Source: UBA2336 sp964404445
GTDB lineage: Bacteria > Bacteroidota > Bacteroidia > Cytophagales > Cyclobacteriaceae
Length of the DNA stretch: 64,000 bases
Direction of reading: 5' to 3'
NCBI GenBank assembly: GCA_964404445.1
Contig: CAYOJW010000008.1
Location: 1-64,000 of the forward strand
Every line of letters begins with the position of its first letter. The stretch's first letter is position 1. The position numbers and the translations under genes are program-made. The notes under the pieces were generated by a model. That model was given only the letters and a program-made list of their open reading frames with translations, searched no databases and was not told the origin of the DNA. Shown here piece after piece: positions 34,998 to 44,026 of the stretch.

Positions 34998-37322
34998 ATG
35001 AGAAGAATGAATTTTAAAACATGGTTCGTACGGGCAGCAACGGCAATTGTGTTGCCTGCATTGGTGGTAATTGCCGCCTGTAGTGAAGATGAGCCTAAGG
35101 TGGATCCTGTAACCGTAAAATTTGGTACGGCAGCCTCTACCGTAAACGAAAATGCCGGAACGGCACAAACCATTAACGTGCAGTTAAGCAGCGCTGCCAA
35201 AAAAGATGGCACCGTACGGGTAACTATAACCAGTGCGGCAGCTTATGGAACAGCCTATGCTACCAACCCGGCTGGTGCTGGCGGTTCTTTCGATCTTGCC
35301 ATTACAAAAGGCCAAACCAATGCGCAGTTTACCATTACACCGGTTAACAATGCAGCTATTGATGGTGATAAAACAGTAGCGTTTACGCTGGCCGAGCCAA
35401 CCGCAGGCTTTGTGCTGGCCGACCCAAAAACCCACACCGTAACCATTACCGATGACGAAGGCCCAACTACAGCAAACTTTGCGGTAGGCAGTGGTACCGT
35501 AGCCGAAGCAAATACAGAAGGTATTAATGTGGTGATTGCATTGTCATCGGCTGCCGATGTGGCCGGTACCATTGAAGTTACTTATGCCCCCTTAACCGAT
35601 GTGTTTACATCAACCCCGGCCGTGGCGAATGAAAAAATTACCATACCGGTAGCGGTTGGCGCCACTTCGGTAAGCTTTACCATTACACCTGAAGATAACC
35701 CGGCTACTGAAGATCACGTAGTTACCTTTACCATTGCCAATACTACGGGCGGTGTTATTAAAGGCACTAACCTGACGTATGCGCTTACCATTGAAGATGA
35801 TGATGCTATCGAATTAGTTACCATTGCAGAAGTACGTGCCATGTTTACAGGTGCTTTGGCTAAAATAACAACTCCTATTAAAATTGAAGGTGTTGTGATT
35901 TCGAGCAACAACAACACAACAGCACGTAACGCCTGGGTACATGATGGTACTGCCGGTTTACTATTACGTTTTAACGCAAACAATACATTTGTATTAGGCG
36001 ATAAAATTGAAGTGTTGTTAAAAGATGCAACCTTGCAGGTGTTTAACGGAACTATGCAAATCGGTAACAACGATTTGCCAAATGATAAAGCCACTAAAGT
36101 AGGTACCGGTGCGTTACCGGCTTACAAAACCATTACTGTTGCCGAATTAAAATCGGATGCGTTTGAAGGTGAACTGGTAGAAATTGTTGATGCATCTTTT
36201 GTTGCGGCAAACGGTATTCGCAATTTTACCTACAACACAGGTAATAACGAATTTATCGCAGGCGGTGAAACGGCTGTTTTCAGGGTTGAGAATTATGCCG
36301 ATTTCAGAACCACACTGATTCCTTATGGAACGGGTACATTGCGCGGTATTGCTTCGGAATTCACAACCACAAGCACCATTTTCCAGATCACACCGCAAAC
36401 CACAAGCGATTTCTTTGCAAACAACCCTCCGGCAACATTAACGGTAGATCCTGCAACGCTTGATTTTGGCGATGTACAGAATGGCGAAGATGCTGACGAT
36501 CAGTTTACCGTTTCCGGAACAGGTTTAACCGAAGATGTAGCCGTAGCCGTTTCGGGCAATTACTATGAGGTTTCGTTAGACGGAACAACCTACGGTACAT
36601 CAGTAGCCGTTCCGTTTGCTTCGGCTAACAGTGGTGCGGTAACGGTTTACGTGAAGTTCACCCCGGCTTCAGGGGCTGACCAGACACTTACCGGTTCTAT
36701 ACTCATTTCATCTATGGGTGCTATTGCGCGTACGGTAGCCTTAACAGGTGAAGAAAAAGGTAACGGGGCTTCGGCTCATGAAACGCTTGCGTTATGGACG
36801 TTTGAAGTATCTCAACCAACAACGGCAGGCTCTCATGTGGCTGAAGAAGGTATAAAGAAAGACAATGCTAATGCGCTTGGTTTACACGCATCAGGTTCAA
36901 CAGTTTATTCGAGTCCTGCAGGGAATGGTAGCGCAAGATCGTTCAGTTCAAACTTCTGGGCGGACGGTGATTATTATCAGTTCTCTCTAAATTCTACTGG
37001 ATATAGTGACATTAAGATTAGTTGGGATCAAATGGGGAGCAATACAGGACCAGCTTCATTTGTGCTACAATATTCAACGGATGGAACCAATTTTACTCAG
37101 TTTGGTGATCCTTATGCGGTGATTAACGATGCATGGTCAGCGGGTACAGTAAAGACAACAAGTTCATATAGTGTTGATTTAAGTTCTGTAACAGCACTGA
37201 ATAATTCGGCAACGTTGGTTTTCAGACTTGTTGTAGCCCCCGGATCGTTAGCAATTAATGGATCTGCTATTGCTACAGGAGGAACAGGTAGGGTAGATAA
37301 TGTTAAGATTGAAGGCCGATAA
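34998..37322 (+). CDS. Multidomain DUF5689 / Calx-beta lipoprotein
   Basis: The 774-residue protein has a lipoprotein signal ending IAAC (Cys28). Two Calx-beta domains (about 35-150 and 152-272) each end in an ITDDEG- or IEDDDA-type acidic calcium-site loop. A DUF5689 domain spans about 275-470 (VISSNNNTTARNAWVHDGTA). A choice-of-anchor D / Ig-like domain (about 475-590, TLDFGDVQNGEDADDQFTVSG) and a jelly-roll-like C-terminal domain ending RVDNVKIEG follow. An alternative start is ATG at 35007. It closes the receptor operon before a strong terminator. It probably binds substrate at the cell surface, perhaps with calcium. Confidence 0.82.
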   Translation: MRRMNFKTWFVRAATAIVLPALVVIAACSEDEPKVDPVTVKFGTAASTVNENAGTAQTINVQLSSAAKKDGTVRVTITSAAAYGTAYATNPAGAGGSFDLAITKGQTNAQFTITPVNNAAIDGDKTVAFTLAEPTAGFVLADPKTHTVTITDDEGPTTANFAVGSGTVAEANTEGINVVIALSSAADVAGTIEVTYAPLTDVFTSTPAVANEKITIPVAVGATSVSFTITPEDNPATEDHVVTFTIANTTGGVIKGTNLTYALTIEDDDAIELVTIAEVRAMFTGALAKITTPIKIEGVVISSNNNTTARNAWVHDGTAGLLLRFNANNTFVLGDKIEVLLKDATLQVFNGTMQIGNNDLPNDKATKVGTGALPAYKTITVAELKSDAFEGELVEIVDASFVAANGIRNFTYNTGNNEFIAGGETAVFRVENYADFRTTLIPYGTGTLRGIASEFTTTSTIFQITPQTTSDFFANNPPATLTVDPATLDFGDVQNGEDADDQFTVSGTGLTEDVAVAVSGNYYEVSLDGTTYGTSVAVPFASANSGAVTVYVKFTPASGADQTLTGSILISSMGAIARTVALTGEEKGNGASAHETLALWTFEVSQPTTAGSHVAEEGIKKDNANALGLHASGSTVYSSPAGNGSARSFSSNFWADGDYYQFSLNSTGYSDIKISWDQMGSNTGPASFVLQYSTDGTNFTQFGDPYAVINDAWSAGTVKTTSSYSVDLSSVTALNNSATLVFRLVVAPGSLAINGSAIATGGTGRVDNVKIEGR

Positions 37323-37347
37323 TGATTTCGCTTTGATACTTTGAATG

Positions 37348-37375
37348 AAAAACCCCGGCACTCCCGGGGTTTTTT
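37348..37375 (+). terminator. Rho-independent terminator of the receptor operon
   Basis: AAAAACCCCGG pairs with CCGGGGTTTTT across a 5-base loop, and a T run continues. It lies 26 bases past the DUF5689 gene. Confidence 0.9.
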
Positions 37376-37428
37376 ATTGCCTGAGTTTTAGGCTGCCCCT
37401 TTGGGACGTATGTTTTACTCGTGCCATA

Positions 37429-37608
37429 AACCCAACGCTGTGCGTTGGGTTATATATATTGCCCCTTCGGGGCGAGGCTTGCGTTTACAGGTGTTCACTT
37501 CAAATTAATGCTGTTGTGTTAAAAAGGCTGAAAGCCTGTTATATTTTTCAGCCCAACGACAACGCCTTGGGCTGAAAATGTAATATCCAGTTTTCGCCCC
37601 GAAGGGGC
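37429..37608. repeat. Cluster of five short palindromes
   Basis: The five hairpins are AACCCAACGC/GCGTTGGGTT (37429-37451), GCCCC-TTC-GGGGC (37461-37473), AGGCT-GAA-AGCCT (37525-37537), TTTTCAGCCCAA/TTGGGCTGAAAA (37545-37578) and GCCCC-GAA-GGGGC (37596-37608). The first and fourth share the CCCAACG word, and the second and fifth are near copies in opposite orientation. No gene is seen in 37323-37903. Confidence 0.75.
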
Positions 37609-37662
37609 AGTATATTAATTACCGAAGGCTGGTATCCCGTAAACCTGTCTGTCGGTAGGCGG

Positions 37663-37901
37663 GGCACGAGGGATCTTCGTATGCCTTTAGGCTTGAGGTA
37701 TTTTATATTCGCAGGTGCCTCGCAATGTAACGTTACTTCTTGTTTTTGACTTTTTACGCTCGGCATGACCGAAACTTGATTTTCTGTCATCCCGAGGTAC
37801 GAGGGATCTGCGTATGCCTTTAGGCTTGAGTATCTTATATTCGCGGATGCCTCGCAATTCTGTTCATTTTATTGCTGAATATTTTCTGCGCTCGGCATGA
37901 C
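37663..37901. repeat. Two direct copies of a ~107-bp dispersed-type element
   Basis: Copy A (37663-37769) and copy B (37796-37901) share GGcACGAGGGATCT, CGTATGCCTTTAGGCTTGAG, ATATTCGC, TGCCTCGCAAT and CGCTCGGCATGAC in the same order. Their ends (CATCCCGAG at 37789-37797 and CGCTCGGCATGAC) are roughly complementary, so each copy can fold. Copy B ends three bases before the GIY-YIG gene end. Confidence 0.75.
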
Positions 37902-37903
37902 AA

Positions 37904-38206
37904 TCAACCATATAAATAATCCTTCAATGTTAAAAGCTCAGGATTAACAGATTTGATTAAGTTTAGTTTCTTGCTTCGTGACCAGCCTTTTATTTCCTTT
38001 TCTCTGTCAATAGCGGCTTGTGCGGAGTAATGCCGCTCAAAATAAATGAGGTGATAGCAATAATAACGTCCGGCAAAAGTTTTCGGATCGCCCCGGTTTT
38101 CATAGTGCTGTTTTATCCGTGTGTATAAATCATTGGTGATCCCTGTATATAAAACTTTTCTACCGGGATTGGTAACAACGTAAATAAAGTAATTATCGCC
38201 CTTCAC
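37904..38206 (-). CDS. GIY-YIG nuclease-fold small protein
   Basis: The 100-residue protein consists of a single GIY-YIG domain of the UPF0213/YhbQ type. The core is FIYVVTNPGRKVLYTGITND (GIY-YIG variant at about residues 8-24), followed by the conserved Arg helix DLYTRIKQHYEN, then RYYCYHLIYFERH and the catalytic-Glu segment AAIDREKEIKGWSRSKKLNLI. The start is GTG at 38206. Its stop lies three bases from the repeat pair, and it abuts the DUF4159 gene with no gap. Such genes are abundant in Bacteroidota and their cellular role is unknown. Confidence 0.88.
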   Translation of the reverse strand: MKGDNYFIYVVTNPGRKVLYTGITNDLYTRIKQHYENRGDPKTFAGRYYCYHLIYFERHYSAQAAIDREKEIKGWSRSKKLNLIKSVNPELLTLKDYLYG

Positions 38207-38869
38207 TTACTTAGAACTTGTAAAACAATACGCAATTAAATTCGCGCCCATCTCTAAGGCTTGTCTGCGTTTGGCTTCGGGTGAGTTATGGATTCGGGCA
38301 TCTTCCCAACCATTGCCCAGGTCGCATTCGTACGAATAAAAAACAACTAACCGGCCTTCGTAAAGCAAGCCAAAACCCTGTGCTGGTTTGCCATCGTGCT
38401 CATGGATTTTCGGCAATCCTTGCGGGAAGTTGAACTTCTGGTGATACACGGCATGGTTGTAGGGTAGTTCTACCAACTCCAGTTCAGGGAAAACCTTTTT
38501 TAGTTCAATGCGGATGTATTTATCTAACCCGTAGTTGTCATCGATATGTAAAAAGCCACCGCCAATTAAATAGTTGCGTAGGTTGGCGGCTTCGTTTGTG
38601 CTGAACACCACATTACCGTGCCCGGTCATATATACATAAGGGTAGAGGTAAAGCTCTTTGCTGCCTACTTCCACGGCATCTTCTTCAGCGGCAATAGATG
38701 TGTTCAGGTTTTCGTTACAAAATTTAATCAGGTTGGGTAGAGCTGTTTTATTGGCATACCAGTCGCCACCACCGCCATATTTCAGCTTGGCTATTTTTAA
38801 GGTGCTTTGTGCCTGTAAAGCCGTGAGGCACATCGACAGGAAAAGCGTGATGAAAATTCTTTTTTGCAT
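38207..38869 (-). CDS. DUF4159 secreted protein
   Basis: With the ATG at 38869 the protein has 220 residues and begins with a clear signal peptide (MQKRIFITLFLSMCLTALQAQ). The DUF4159 domain contains KIAKLKYGGGGDWYANKTALPNL, YMTGHGNVVFS, LIGGGFLHIDDNYG and GRLVVFYSYECDLGNGWED. The fold resembles a glutamine-amidotransferase-like Rossmann domain found in exported proteins of gliding bacteria. The upstream frame extension to 38926 has no signal-like sequence, so I reject it. Function is unknown. It is adjacent to the GIY-YIG gene. Confidence 0.85.
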   Translation of the reverse strand: MQKRIFITLFLSMCLTALQAQSTLKIAKLKYGGGGDWYANKTALPNLIKFCNENLNTSIAAEEDAVEVGSKELYLYPYVYMTGHGNVVFSTNEAANLRNYLIGGGFLHIDDNYGLDKYIRIELKKVFPELELVELPYNHAVYHQKFNFPQGLPKIHEHDGKPAQGFGLLYEGRLVVFYSYECDLGNGWEDARIHNSPEAKRRQALEMGANLIAYCFTSSK

Positions 38870-39033
38870 ACCGGTAAAAATAACAGCAACAGTATTAAAC
38901 GTTAGTTTGAATAGTCTAACCGCCAAAAGAACTAAAAATTACGAATAAATCTAAAATCATCGTAAAATATCCGGATTTTGCCTCCGAAACAGTTTTCGTA
39001 TTTCATTCATTTGCATATAAATCGAATCACTTC

Positions 39034-39924
39034 ATGACATCCACCCGATTTTTATTGAAACCGGCAACAGCTTTGGCCGCCTTACTGATGATGTTTTCTT
39101 TCTCGTGCGAACAGGAAGAAACCGAAATGTTTACAGAGGTTTCGTACGCAACCGAAGAAAGCGTGATGGACAGCTATTTTGAAGATGCAGACGATATGGC
39201 GAACGTGGCGTTAGCCGCCAGCAATGGGGCAGAGGGTAGCGATGAATCCGGGCGTATCATGGCGCAACAGGCATCTGACGACAGCCGTTTTTGCAACGCC
39301 ATCAGCAGTGCGTTAGACCCGCAGTCCACGCTGGCGAAACCTAAAGGCACCATCACCATTAATTTTGATACCGGCTGTACTGACGATGCAGGCAATGTAC
39401 GCAAAGGAAAAATCGTGATCCGCTTTGAGGGAAGAAGGTTCCGTCCGGCTTCATTCATCAACGTAAGTTTTCAGCAATACGAAATCAACGGTATCGTGTT
39501 ACGCGGCACACGGAAGTTAACACACCTGGAGGGCAGCACCATCGAAAGCCCGGTTGCAAAGATCGAACTCAATGGAAGTGCTGCCTGGCCTGATGGCTCT
39601 GCGGCTACTCGTGTATTGTGTTATGAGCGCACCTGGAACCGTAATGTTTTGGACGACCCAACCGATGATGCGTTGCGTGTGAATGTATGTACCGGAGCAA
39701 CCAAACCTTCGGTTAGCGGCATGACTCGCTGGGGTGTTGATTACACCGTAGCCATTGAAGAAACATTGGCTTATCAACGCGGTTGCCCGATAGCCGTATC
39801 GGGTGTTAAACGCTTTACCGATGTAAACACCGGGAAGGAAATCATCATCGACTATGGCGATGGCACGTGCGACTCACAGTTTACTGTTACTGTAAACGGT
39901 ACGGTACAGACGGTTGATTTATAG
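39034..39924 (+). CDS. Lipoprotein of unknown function
   Basis: The 296-residue protein has a lipoprotein signal ending FSFSC (Cys25). It then has an acidic spacer (about 26-90) and a beta-rich domain with evenly spaced Cys (DTGCTDDAG, VLCYERTW, VCTGATK, RGCPIAVSG, DGTCDSQ) that may form disulfides. The pattern GTITINFDTGCTDDAGNVRKG recalls a family of Cytophagales lipoproteins without named function. I do not recognise a specific domain. It is convergent with the ABC transporter gene, 24 bp away. Confidence 0.7.
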   Translation: MTSTRFLLKPATALAALLMMFSFSCEQEETEMFTEVSYATEESVMDSYFEDADDMANVALAASNGAEGSDESGRIMAQQASDDSRFCNAISSALDPQSTLAKPKGTITINFDTGCTDDAGNVRKGKIVIRFEGRRFRPASFINVSFQQYEINGIVLRGTRKLTHLEGSTIESPVAKIELNGSAAWPDGSAATRVLCYERTWNRNVLDDPTDDALRVNVCTGATKPSVSGMTRWGVDYTVAIEETLAYQRGCPIAVSGVKRFTDVNTGKEIIIDYGDGTCDSQFTVTVNGTVQTVDL

Positions 39925-39948
39925 GTGTCTTAACCTAAACCCGCGAGG

Positions 39949-42900
39949 TTATTGTTTTCTACGAATCTTTTTAACGGGGTTCCCCAGATTTACCAGCTTG
40001 CGTAATACTTCACCGTACAACAACAGGTAAAGCACAAGGGTCATAAACCAGATAACCAACGTGTTGAAAACGAAAGTGTCCACACGAAGCCCGAAGAAAT
40101 TCTTAACCGGTAAGAAGAAGGCTGTCCGGTAGTCGGCCTTATATGCGGGTGTCGGGTCTTGAAACACCGGGTCGATTTGCTGTAAGATTTTGCCATCGTG
40201 TTCCAACAACCGGTTTTTGGTATCGATGTTGCGCACTAAGTCGGCTAACGATTCGTTGTGGTTGTTGTTTTTACGTTCAGTGATGTTCACACCACGGCTT
40301 TCTAACAAGGCGATTTTCTTTTCGAGCAAAGCATCGCGTTCGTTGTACGCTTTTTTATAGTGCGCCTGATACCGGTCGATGTAATCGTTCAGTTCGTTAC
40401 CAAAGGCTTCGGTATAATCGTTTAGCTGCGGAAGCTGACCTTTATACGTGGGTTCATACTTTAGTACCGAATTTATAATTACCAGATGATGCGCGGCCTC
40501 CTGACGTTCGGTATCTTCAGTCGATTTAAGATGATCGAGTACAAACTGGTTTCGTTTTTTTAGTTCATCGGCCAGATACGATGTTTTAAAATCGGCTTGT
40601 GAGCGTAGCTTATCATCGGCATACAACAGGCGTTCATATTCATTGTTTGTAAACTGGTGTACAGCCATGGCTTCGTACGCCCAGCGCGAAACCATCATAT
40701 CGGCCACTAATGGTACTTTGCCTTTGGTGCTGATGAGTTCGTTTAGTTTGCTAAAGTTGAACAACAAGCCGCTGAGGATCATTTGCGGTATCAACAGTAA
40801 CGGGATAAGAATATATACCGTAACAGCCGAGTTAAAGGCGGCTGATATGTTTAAACCCAGCACGTTGGCAAAACAGGCCGTGGTAAACAACACTAACCAA
40901 AATGCGAACGTCATGCCCTGGATTTCGAGAATGGCATGGCTGATAACCACAAACAACAGCGTTTGAATAGCCGACAGCATGAACAGGATAGAAACTTTGG
41001 AAAGCGTATAACTTAACCAACTCAGGTTCAGGAACGACTCACGTTTCAGGATTTTCCGGTCGCGGATAATTTCTTCGGCACTTACGGTAAGCCCCATAAA
41101 CAAGGCAACAATAATGCCCATGAGCATGAAAGCCGGGAAGTTATCGTTAAAGCGGAACACGTATTCGTTGCCTGCGGCTTCGCTACGGTAACGGATCACA
41201 AAAGCCAGCATAAAGGCCAGCAGGGGAGCCTCCAATAAATTAATGAGCAGGTATTGCCGGTTGCTGAGTTTGGCTTTTAAATCGCGCGTGGTATATACGA
41301 AAAGTTGTTTCAGCTTGCCGGGTATGGTTAATGATTTTGGCGGAGCTTCTTTCTCATCGGCTACGCGCGCCACCGAAAACTTTTGCCGGTACATATCGTG
41401 CCATTGTACAGGCGTGACTTTGCGCTTGCCGGTTGCCTGTCCGTATTCGTCAACAACCTTGGCTTCGATGATGTTGAAAATCTGTTCGGGGTTTACGTTG
41501 GCACACACCTCGCATTGCCCACGGTTGCTGTCAACCTGATGTGTGGCTTTTTTAAAATACTTGATGGCTTCTACCGGCATTCCATAATAGGCCGGGTAGC
41601 CACCGGTATCCATAATGATCATTGTATCGAACATCTTGTAGATGTCGGATGAAGGCTGGTGGATAACCACAAAAATCAGCTTGCCTTTCAGGGAAAGTTC
41701 TTTCAGCAAGTCGATAACATTTTCGGAATCGCGTGACGACAACCCCGATGTTGGTTCATCTAAAAATAAAATGGCTGGTTCACGGATCAGTTCCAGCGCG
41801 ATGTTCAGTCGTTTGCGTTGCCCCCCGCTGATGGTTTTATCCAATACAGAACCGACTTTTAAATCTTTACGTTGTTCAAGCCCCAGGTTGGCTAAAACCG
41901 CTAACACGCGCGTGCGCAGTTGCTCTTCGGTATAATCGGCAAAACAGAGTTTAGCATTGAAGTACAGGTTTTCATATACTGTAAGTTCTTCAATCAGTAA
42001 ATCGTCTTGCGAAACGTAACCGATTACGCCCTGTACCTGGTCTTTTTGTGTGTGGATGTTTAATCCGTTAATGAGGATTTCGCCTTTGCTCGGTCTTTCC
42101 AAACCGGCCAGTACATTGAGCAACGTTGTTTTGCCCGCACCGCTGGCGCCCATAATACCAATAAGTTTACCGGGACCCTCTGCGATCATTACATTGCGCA
42201 AGCCGATGGCGCCAGTCTTAAACTTAAACTCTTCGATGTTGGCATTGAACGAAAGCTTAACGGTTTGCAGGTCTTTATTAAAAAACGAAACCAGGTCGCT
42301 GTAATAAACGGCATCACCAGAGGTGGTTTTTACAATGCTGCCATGCGAAAACAAATACACGCGGTTGGGTTGCATAATAAACCCGTTGAGCATATTTGCG
42401 CCCGTACCCACATACTTCACAAAGTAGGTAGCGGTACTGCGGATAACCATGAAAAGAAGGTAGCCGTCTTCCGAATCGTGGTGATCTTCTTCGTCATGCT
42501 TGCGGATGGCGATCCTGCGCAGGTCGGGCATATCGGCAGGAGGAGTGCTGCCGTTGGCCGATACATAAGCGGCCGTAAGGTTATACTCGTCATCGCCAAT
42601 GTTAAACACCGTGGCCACGGTAGTGATAATTTCCATGGCCTGACCCGAAACCGTTTGCTCGGCATTTACCATTTCCAGCAAACGGATCAGTACAATAACC
42701 TTTTGTTTTTGAGTGAGGGTTTTGTTGATCTTCCGGCAGATGCCCAGTGTGCGCACGGAGTCTTTTACCGAAGTAAGCCGTTTGGTGTCTTCGGTTTGTG
42801 TGTTGTAACCCGAAACCTGATCGAAGTATTCGATGTATTCTTTGATCGAATCCTGATCGAGTTCCTGTTGGAAAAACCGGATTACAAAATCACGCTCCTG

Positions 42901-42975
42901 TTCAGATACGCCATCATCCTGTTTCGAAATGATGGCAAACAACTGGGTTAATGCCTTTAGTATTTCCTCACTCAT
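39949..42975 (-). CDS. ABCG-like ABC transporter (fused ATPase-permease) with TerB-like N-terminus
   Basis: The 1,008-residue protein is a half-transporter with the ATPase before the membrane part. Residues 1-130 resemble a TerB-like helical domain (ALTQLFAIISKQDDGVSEQERDFVIRFF). The nucleotide-binding domain has GIMGASGAGKTT (Walker A, about 277-288), SGGQRKRLNIALE (signature, near 382) and ILFLDEPTSG (Walker B). ABC-2-type membrane helices lie at about 580-600, 625-645, 660-740 and 965-985, interrupted by a long charged helical insert (about 800-940). It is the last gene of a nine-gene run with signalling proteins, 46 bp after siaC. The substrate is unknown. Confidence 0.9.
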   Translation of the reverse strand: MSEEILKALTQLFAIISKQDDGVSEQERDFVIRFFQQELDQDSIKEYIEYFDQVSGYNTQTEDTKRLTSVKDSVRTLGICRKINKTLTQKQKVIVLIRLLEMVNAEQTVSGQAMEIITTVATVFNIGDDEYNLTAAYVSANGSTPPADMPDLRRIAIRKHDEEDHHDSEDGYLLFMVIRSTATYFVKYVGTGANMLNGFIMQPNRVYLFSHGSIVKTTSGDAVYYSDLVSFFNKDLQTVKLSFNANIEEFKFKTGAIGLRNVMIAEGPGKLIGIMGASGAGKTTLLNVLAGLERPSKGEILINGLNIHTQKDQVQGVIGYVSQDDLLIEELTVYENLYFNAKLCFADYTEEQLRTRVLAVLANLGLEQRKDLKVGSVLDKTISGGQRKRLNIALELIREPAILFLDEPTSGLSSRDSENVIDLLKELSLKGKLIFVVIHQPSSDIYKMFDTMIIMDTGGYPAYYGMPVEAIKYFKKATHQVDSNRGQCEVCANVNPEQIFNIIEAKVVDEYGQATGKRKVTPVQWHDMYRQKFSVARVADEKEAPPKSLTIPGKLKQLFVYTTRDLKAKLSNRQYLLINLLEAPLLAFMLAFVIRYRSEAAGNEYVFRFNDNFPAFMLMGIIVALFMGLTVSAEEIIRDRKILKRESFLNLSWLSYTLSKVSILFMLSAIQTLLFVVISHAILEIQGMTFAFWLVLFTTACFANVLGLNISAAFNSAVTVYILIPLLLIPQMILSGLLFNFSKLNELISTKGKVPLVADMMVSRWAYEAMAVHQFTNNEYERLLYADDKLRSQADFKTSYLADELKKRNQFVLDHLKSTEDTERQEAAHHLVIINSVLKYEPTYKGQLPQLNDYTEAFGNELNDYIDRYQAHYKKAYNERDALLEKKIALLESRGVNITERKNNNHNESLADLVRNIDTKNRLLEHDGKILQQIDPVFQDPTPAYKADYRTAFFLPVKNFFGLRVDTFVFNTLVIWFMTLVLYLLLYGEVLRKLVNLGNPVKKIRRKQ

Positions 42976-43021
42976 GCGCGGATGGTTTTCGGTTAACCGT
43001 TACTGCGATTAACCATTATTC

Positions 43022-43384
43022 TTAGTATGTCTTAAACTCGAACGGAATTTCCACTAATTCTGAAAACTCCTGACCGGCTTCTTCCATATCTTCATCGTCT
43101 TCGTGGTAGTACCAGTGAATGGTGGTGCCACTAATGCCCTCTAATGCCGAGAGAATGTCGAGGATAAGTTTAGAAGATGCCGTGTTGAAATATTCGAGCT
43201 TAAACATGAAGTCGGTTGTTGCATTGGCCGCACCGGCATACTCACCGATCCACTCTAATACAGGTTTGTAAAACTCGGCCGAGTCTTCAGGCAGCGAACG
43301 CCCGGATATTTCAAAAATGCCGTTGGCTTTATCGAGAATGATTTTCGGTGTGTCGTCTGCTCCTTCTATATTCAATACATTCAT
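43022..43384 (-). CDS. siaC: SiaC-like regulatory phosphoprotein (DUF1987)
   Basis: The 120-residue protein matches SiaC/DUF1987. It has PKIILDKANGIFEISGRSLPEDSAEFY (about 13-39) and the FKLEYFNTASSKLILDIL block (61-78). Thr68 falls on the residue number reported as the phosphorylation site of Pseudomonas aeruginosa SiaC, where SiaB phosphorylates, SiaA dephosphorylates, and unphosphorylated SiaC activates the diguanylate cyclase SiaD. No GGDEF gene occurs in the window. Its neighbours are a SiaB-like kinase and a PP2C phosphatase, so the partner switch looks complete apart from its target. Confidence 0.9.
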   Translation of the reverse strand: MNVLNIEGADDTPKIILDKANGIFEISGRSLPEDSAEFYKPVLEWIGEYAGAANATTDFMFKLEYFNTASSKLILDILSALEGISGTTIHWYYHEDDEDMEEAGQEFSELVEIPFEFKTY

Positions 43385-43427
43385 GATTGTTATGGTTTGT
43401 GTTTTTTATTTTTCTGTCGGTTATTGT

Positions 43428-43985
43428 TTAATCGCGTGCCCGTGCAATGTTTACTTTCAGGCAGAAGAAAGCCATGTCATCGGAGGTATCGATAAATGAC
43501 CATTCGAGTTTCTCGCCCGACTTACGGGCCATGTCAACAAAACCAAGACCGGCACCACCTTTTTCAGACAATGATGTGTTCTTGATAATGTCTTTGTAGA
43601 GTTCCTTTAAACCATCTTTATCGAGGCTGTTGATTTTTTCTAACGCGGCTTTCAGGCCGGGCACGTTTTCTTTGCGCACTGGGTTACCCGACATAATAGA
43701 GTAACGGCTCGATTCGTGGCCGATTAAAAAGATGGCCGCATGGCTTTTGCCTTTTTCTTTTTCTTCTTCTTCAAGCTCATCGCTATGTTTCACAATGTTT
43801 TGAAGTGCCTCTACCATCACATTGAAAATGCGCTTTTTAATGCCTGATTCTTCGCCCGATGATTCGAGGTTGCGTTCGGTCATCGACAGGATTGATTTGG
43901 TGGTTTCTTGCGTGAAGTCGCCTTCGTAAATCAAAATTACGTTGTTCGCCATCATTGCCTTGTGCAGGTCGTAAATGAAATTCAT
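43428..43985 (-). CDS. siaB: SiaB-like protein kinase (DUF6272, GHKL fold)
   Basis: The 185-residue cytosolic protein resembles SiaB, an anti-sigma-like serine/threonine kinase of the GHKL fold. The N-box helix is FNVMVEALQNIVKHSDE (about 53-69). The glycine-rich segment LSEKGGAGLGFVDMARKSG lies at about 140-158. The C-terminal strand is DMAFFCLKVNI. It lies 43 bp before siaC. By analogy it phosphorylates SiaC. The length fits the known SiaB family. Confidence 0.85.
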   Translation of the reverse strand: MNFIYDLHKAMMANNVILIYEGDFTQETTKSILSMTERNLESSGEESGIKKRIFNVMVEALQNIVKHSDELEEEEKEKGKSHAAIFLIGHESSRYSIMSGNPVRKENVPGLKAALEKINSLDKDGLKELYKDIIKNTSLSEKGGAGLGFVDMARKSGEKLEWSFIDTSDDMAFFCLKVNIARARD

Positions 43986-44026
43986 GGTTTTATCCGGGTT
44001 TTAATAGAAGTTGATTATCGTTTAAG

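Noticed and set aside
37323..37903. Insertion sequence in the repeat zone
   Set aside because: No transposase reading frame and no pair of terminal repeats with target duplication is visible; the repeats are short palindromes and dispersed-type elements.
42265..42951. 228-codon ORF on the plus strand inside the ABC transporter gene
   Set aside because: It is antisense to a well-supported coding region and its translation shows no family motif.
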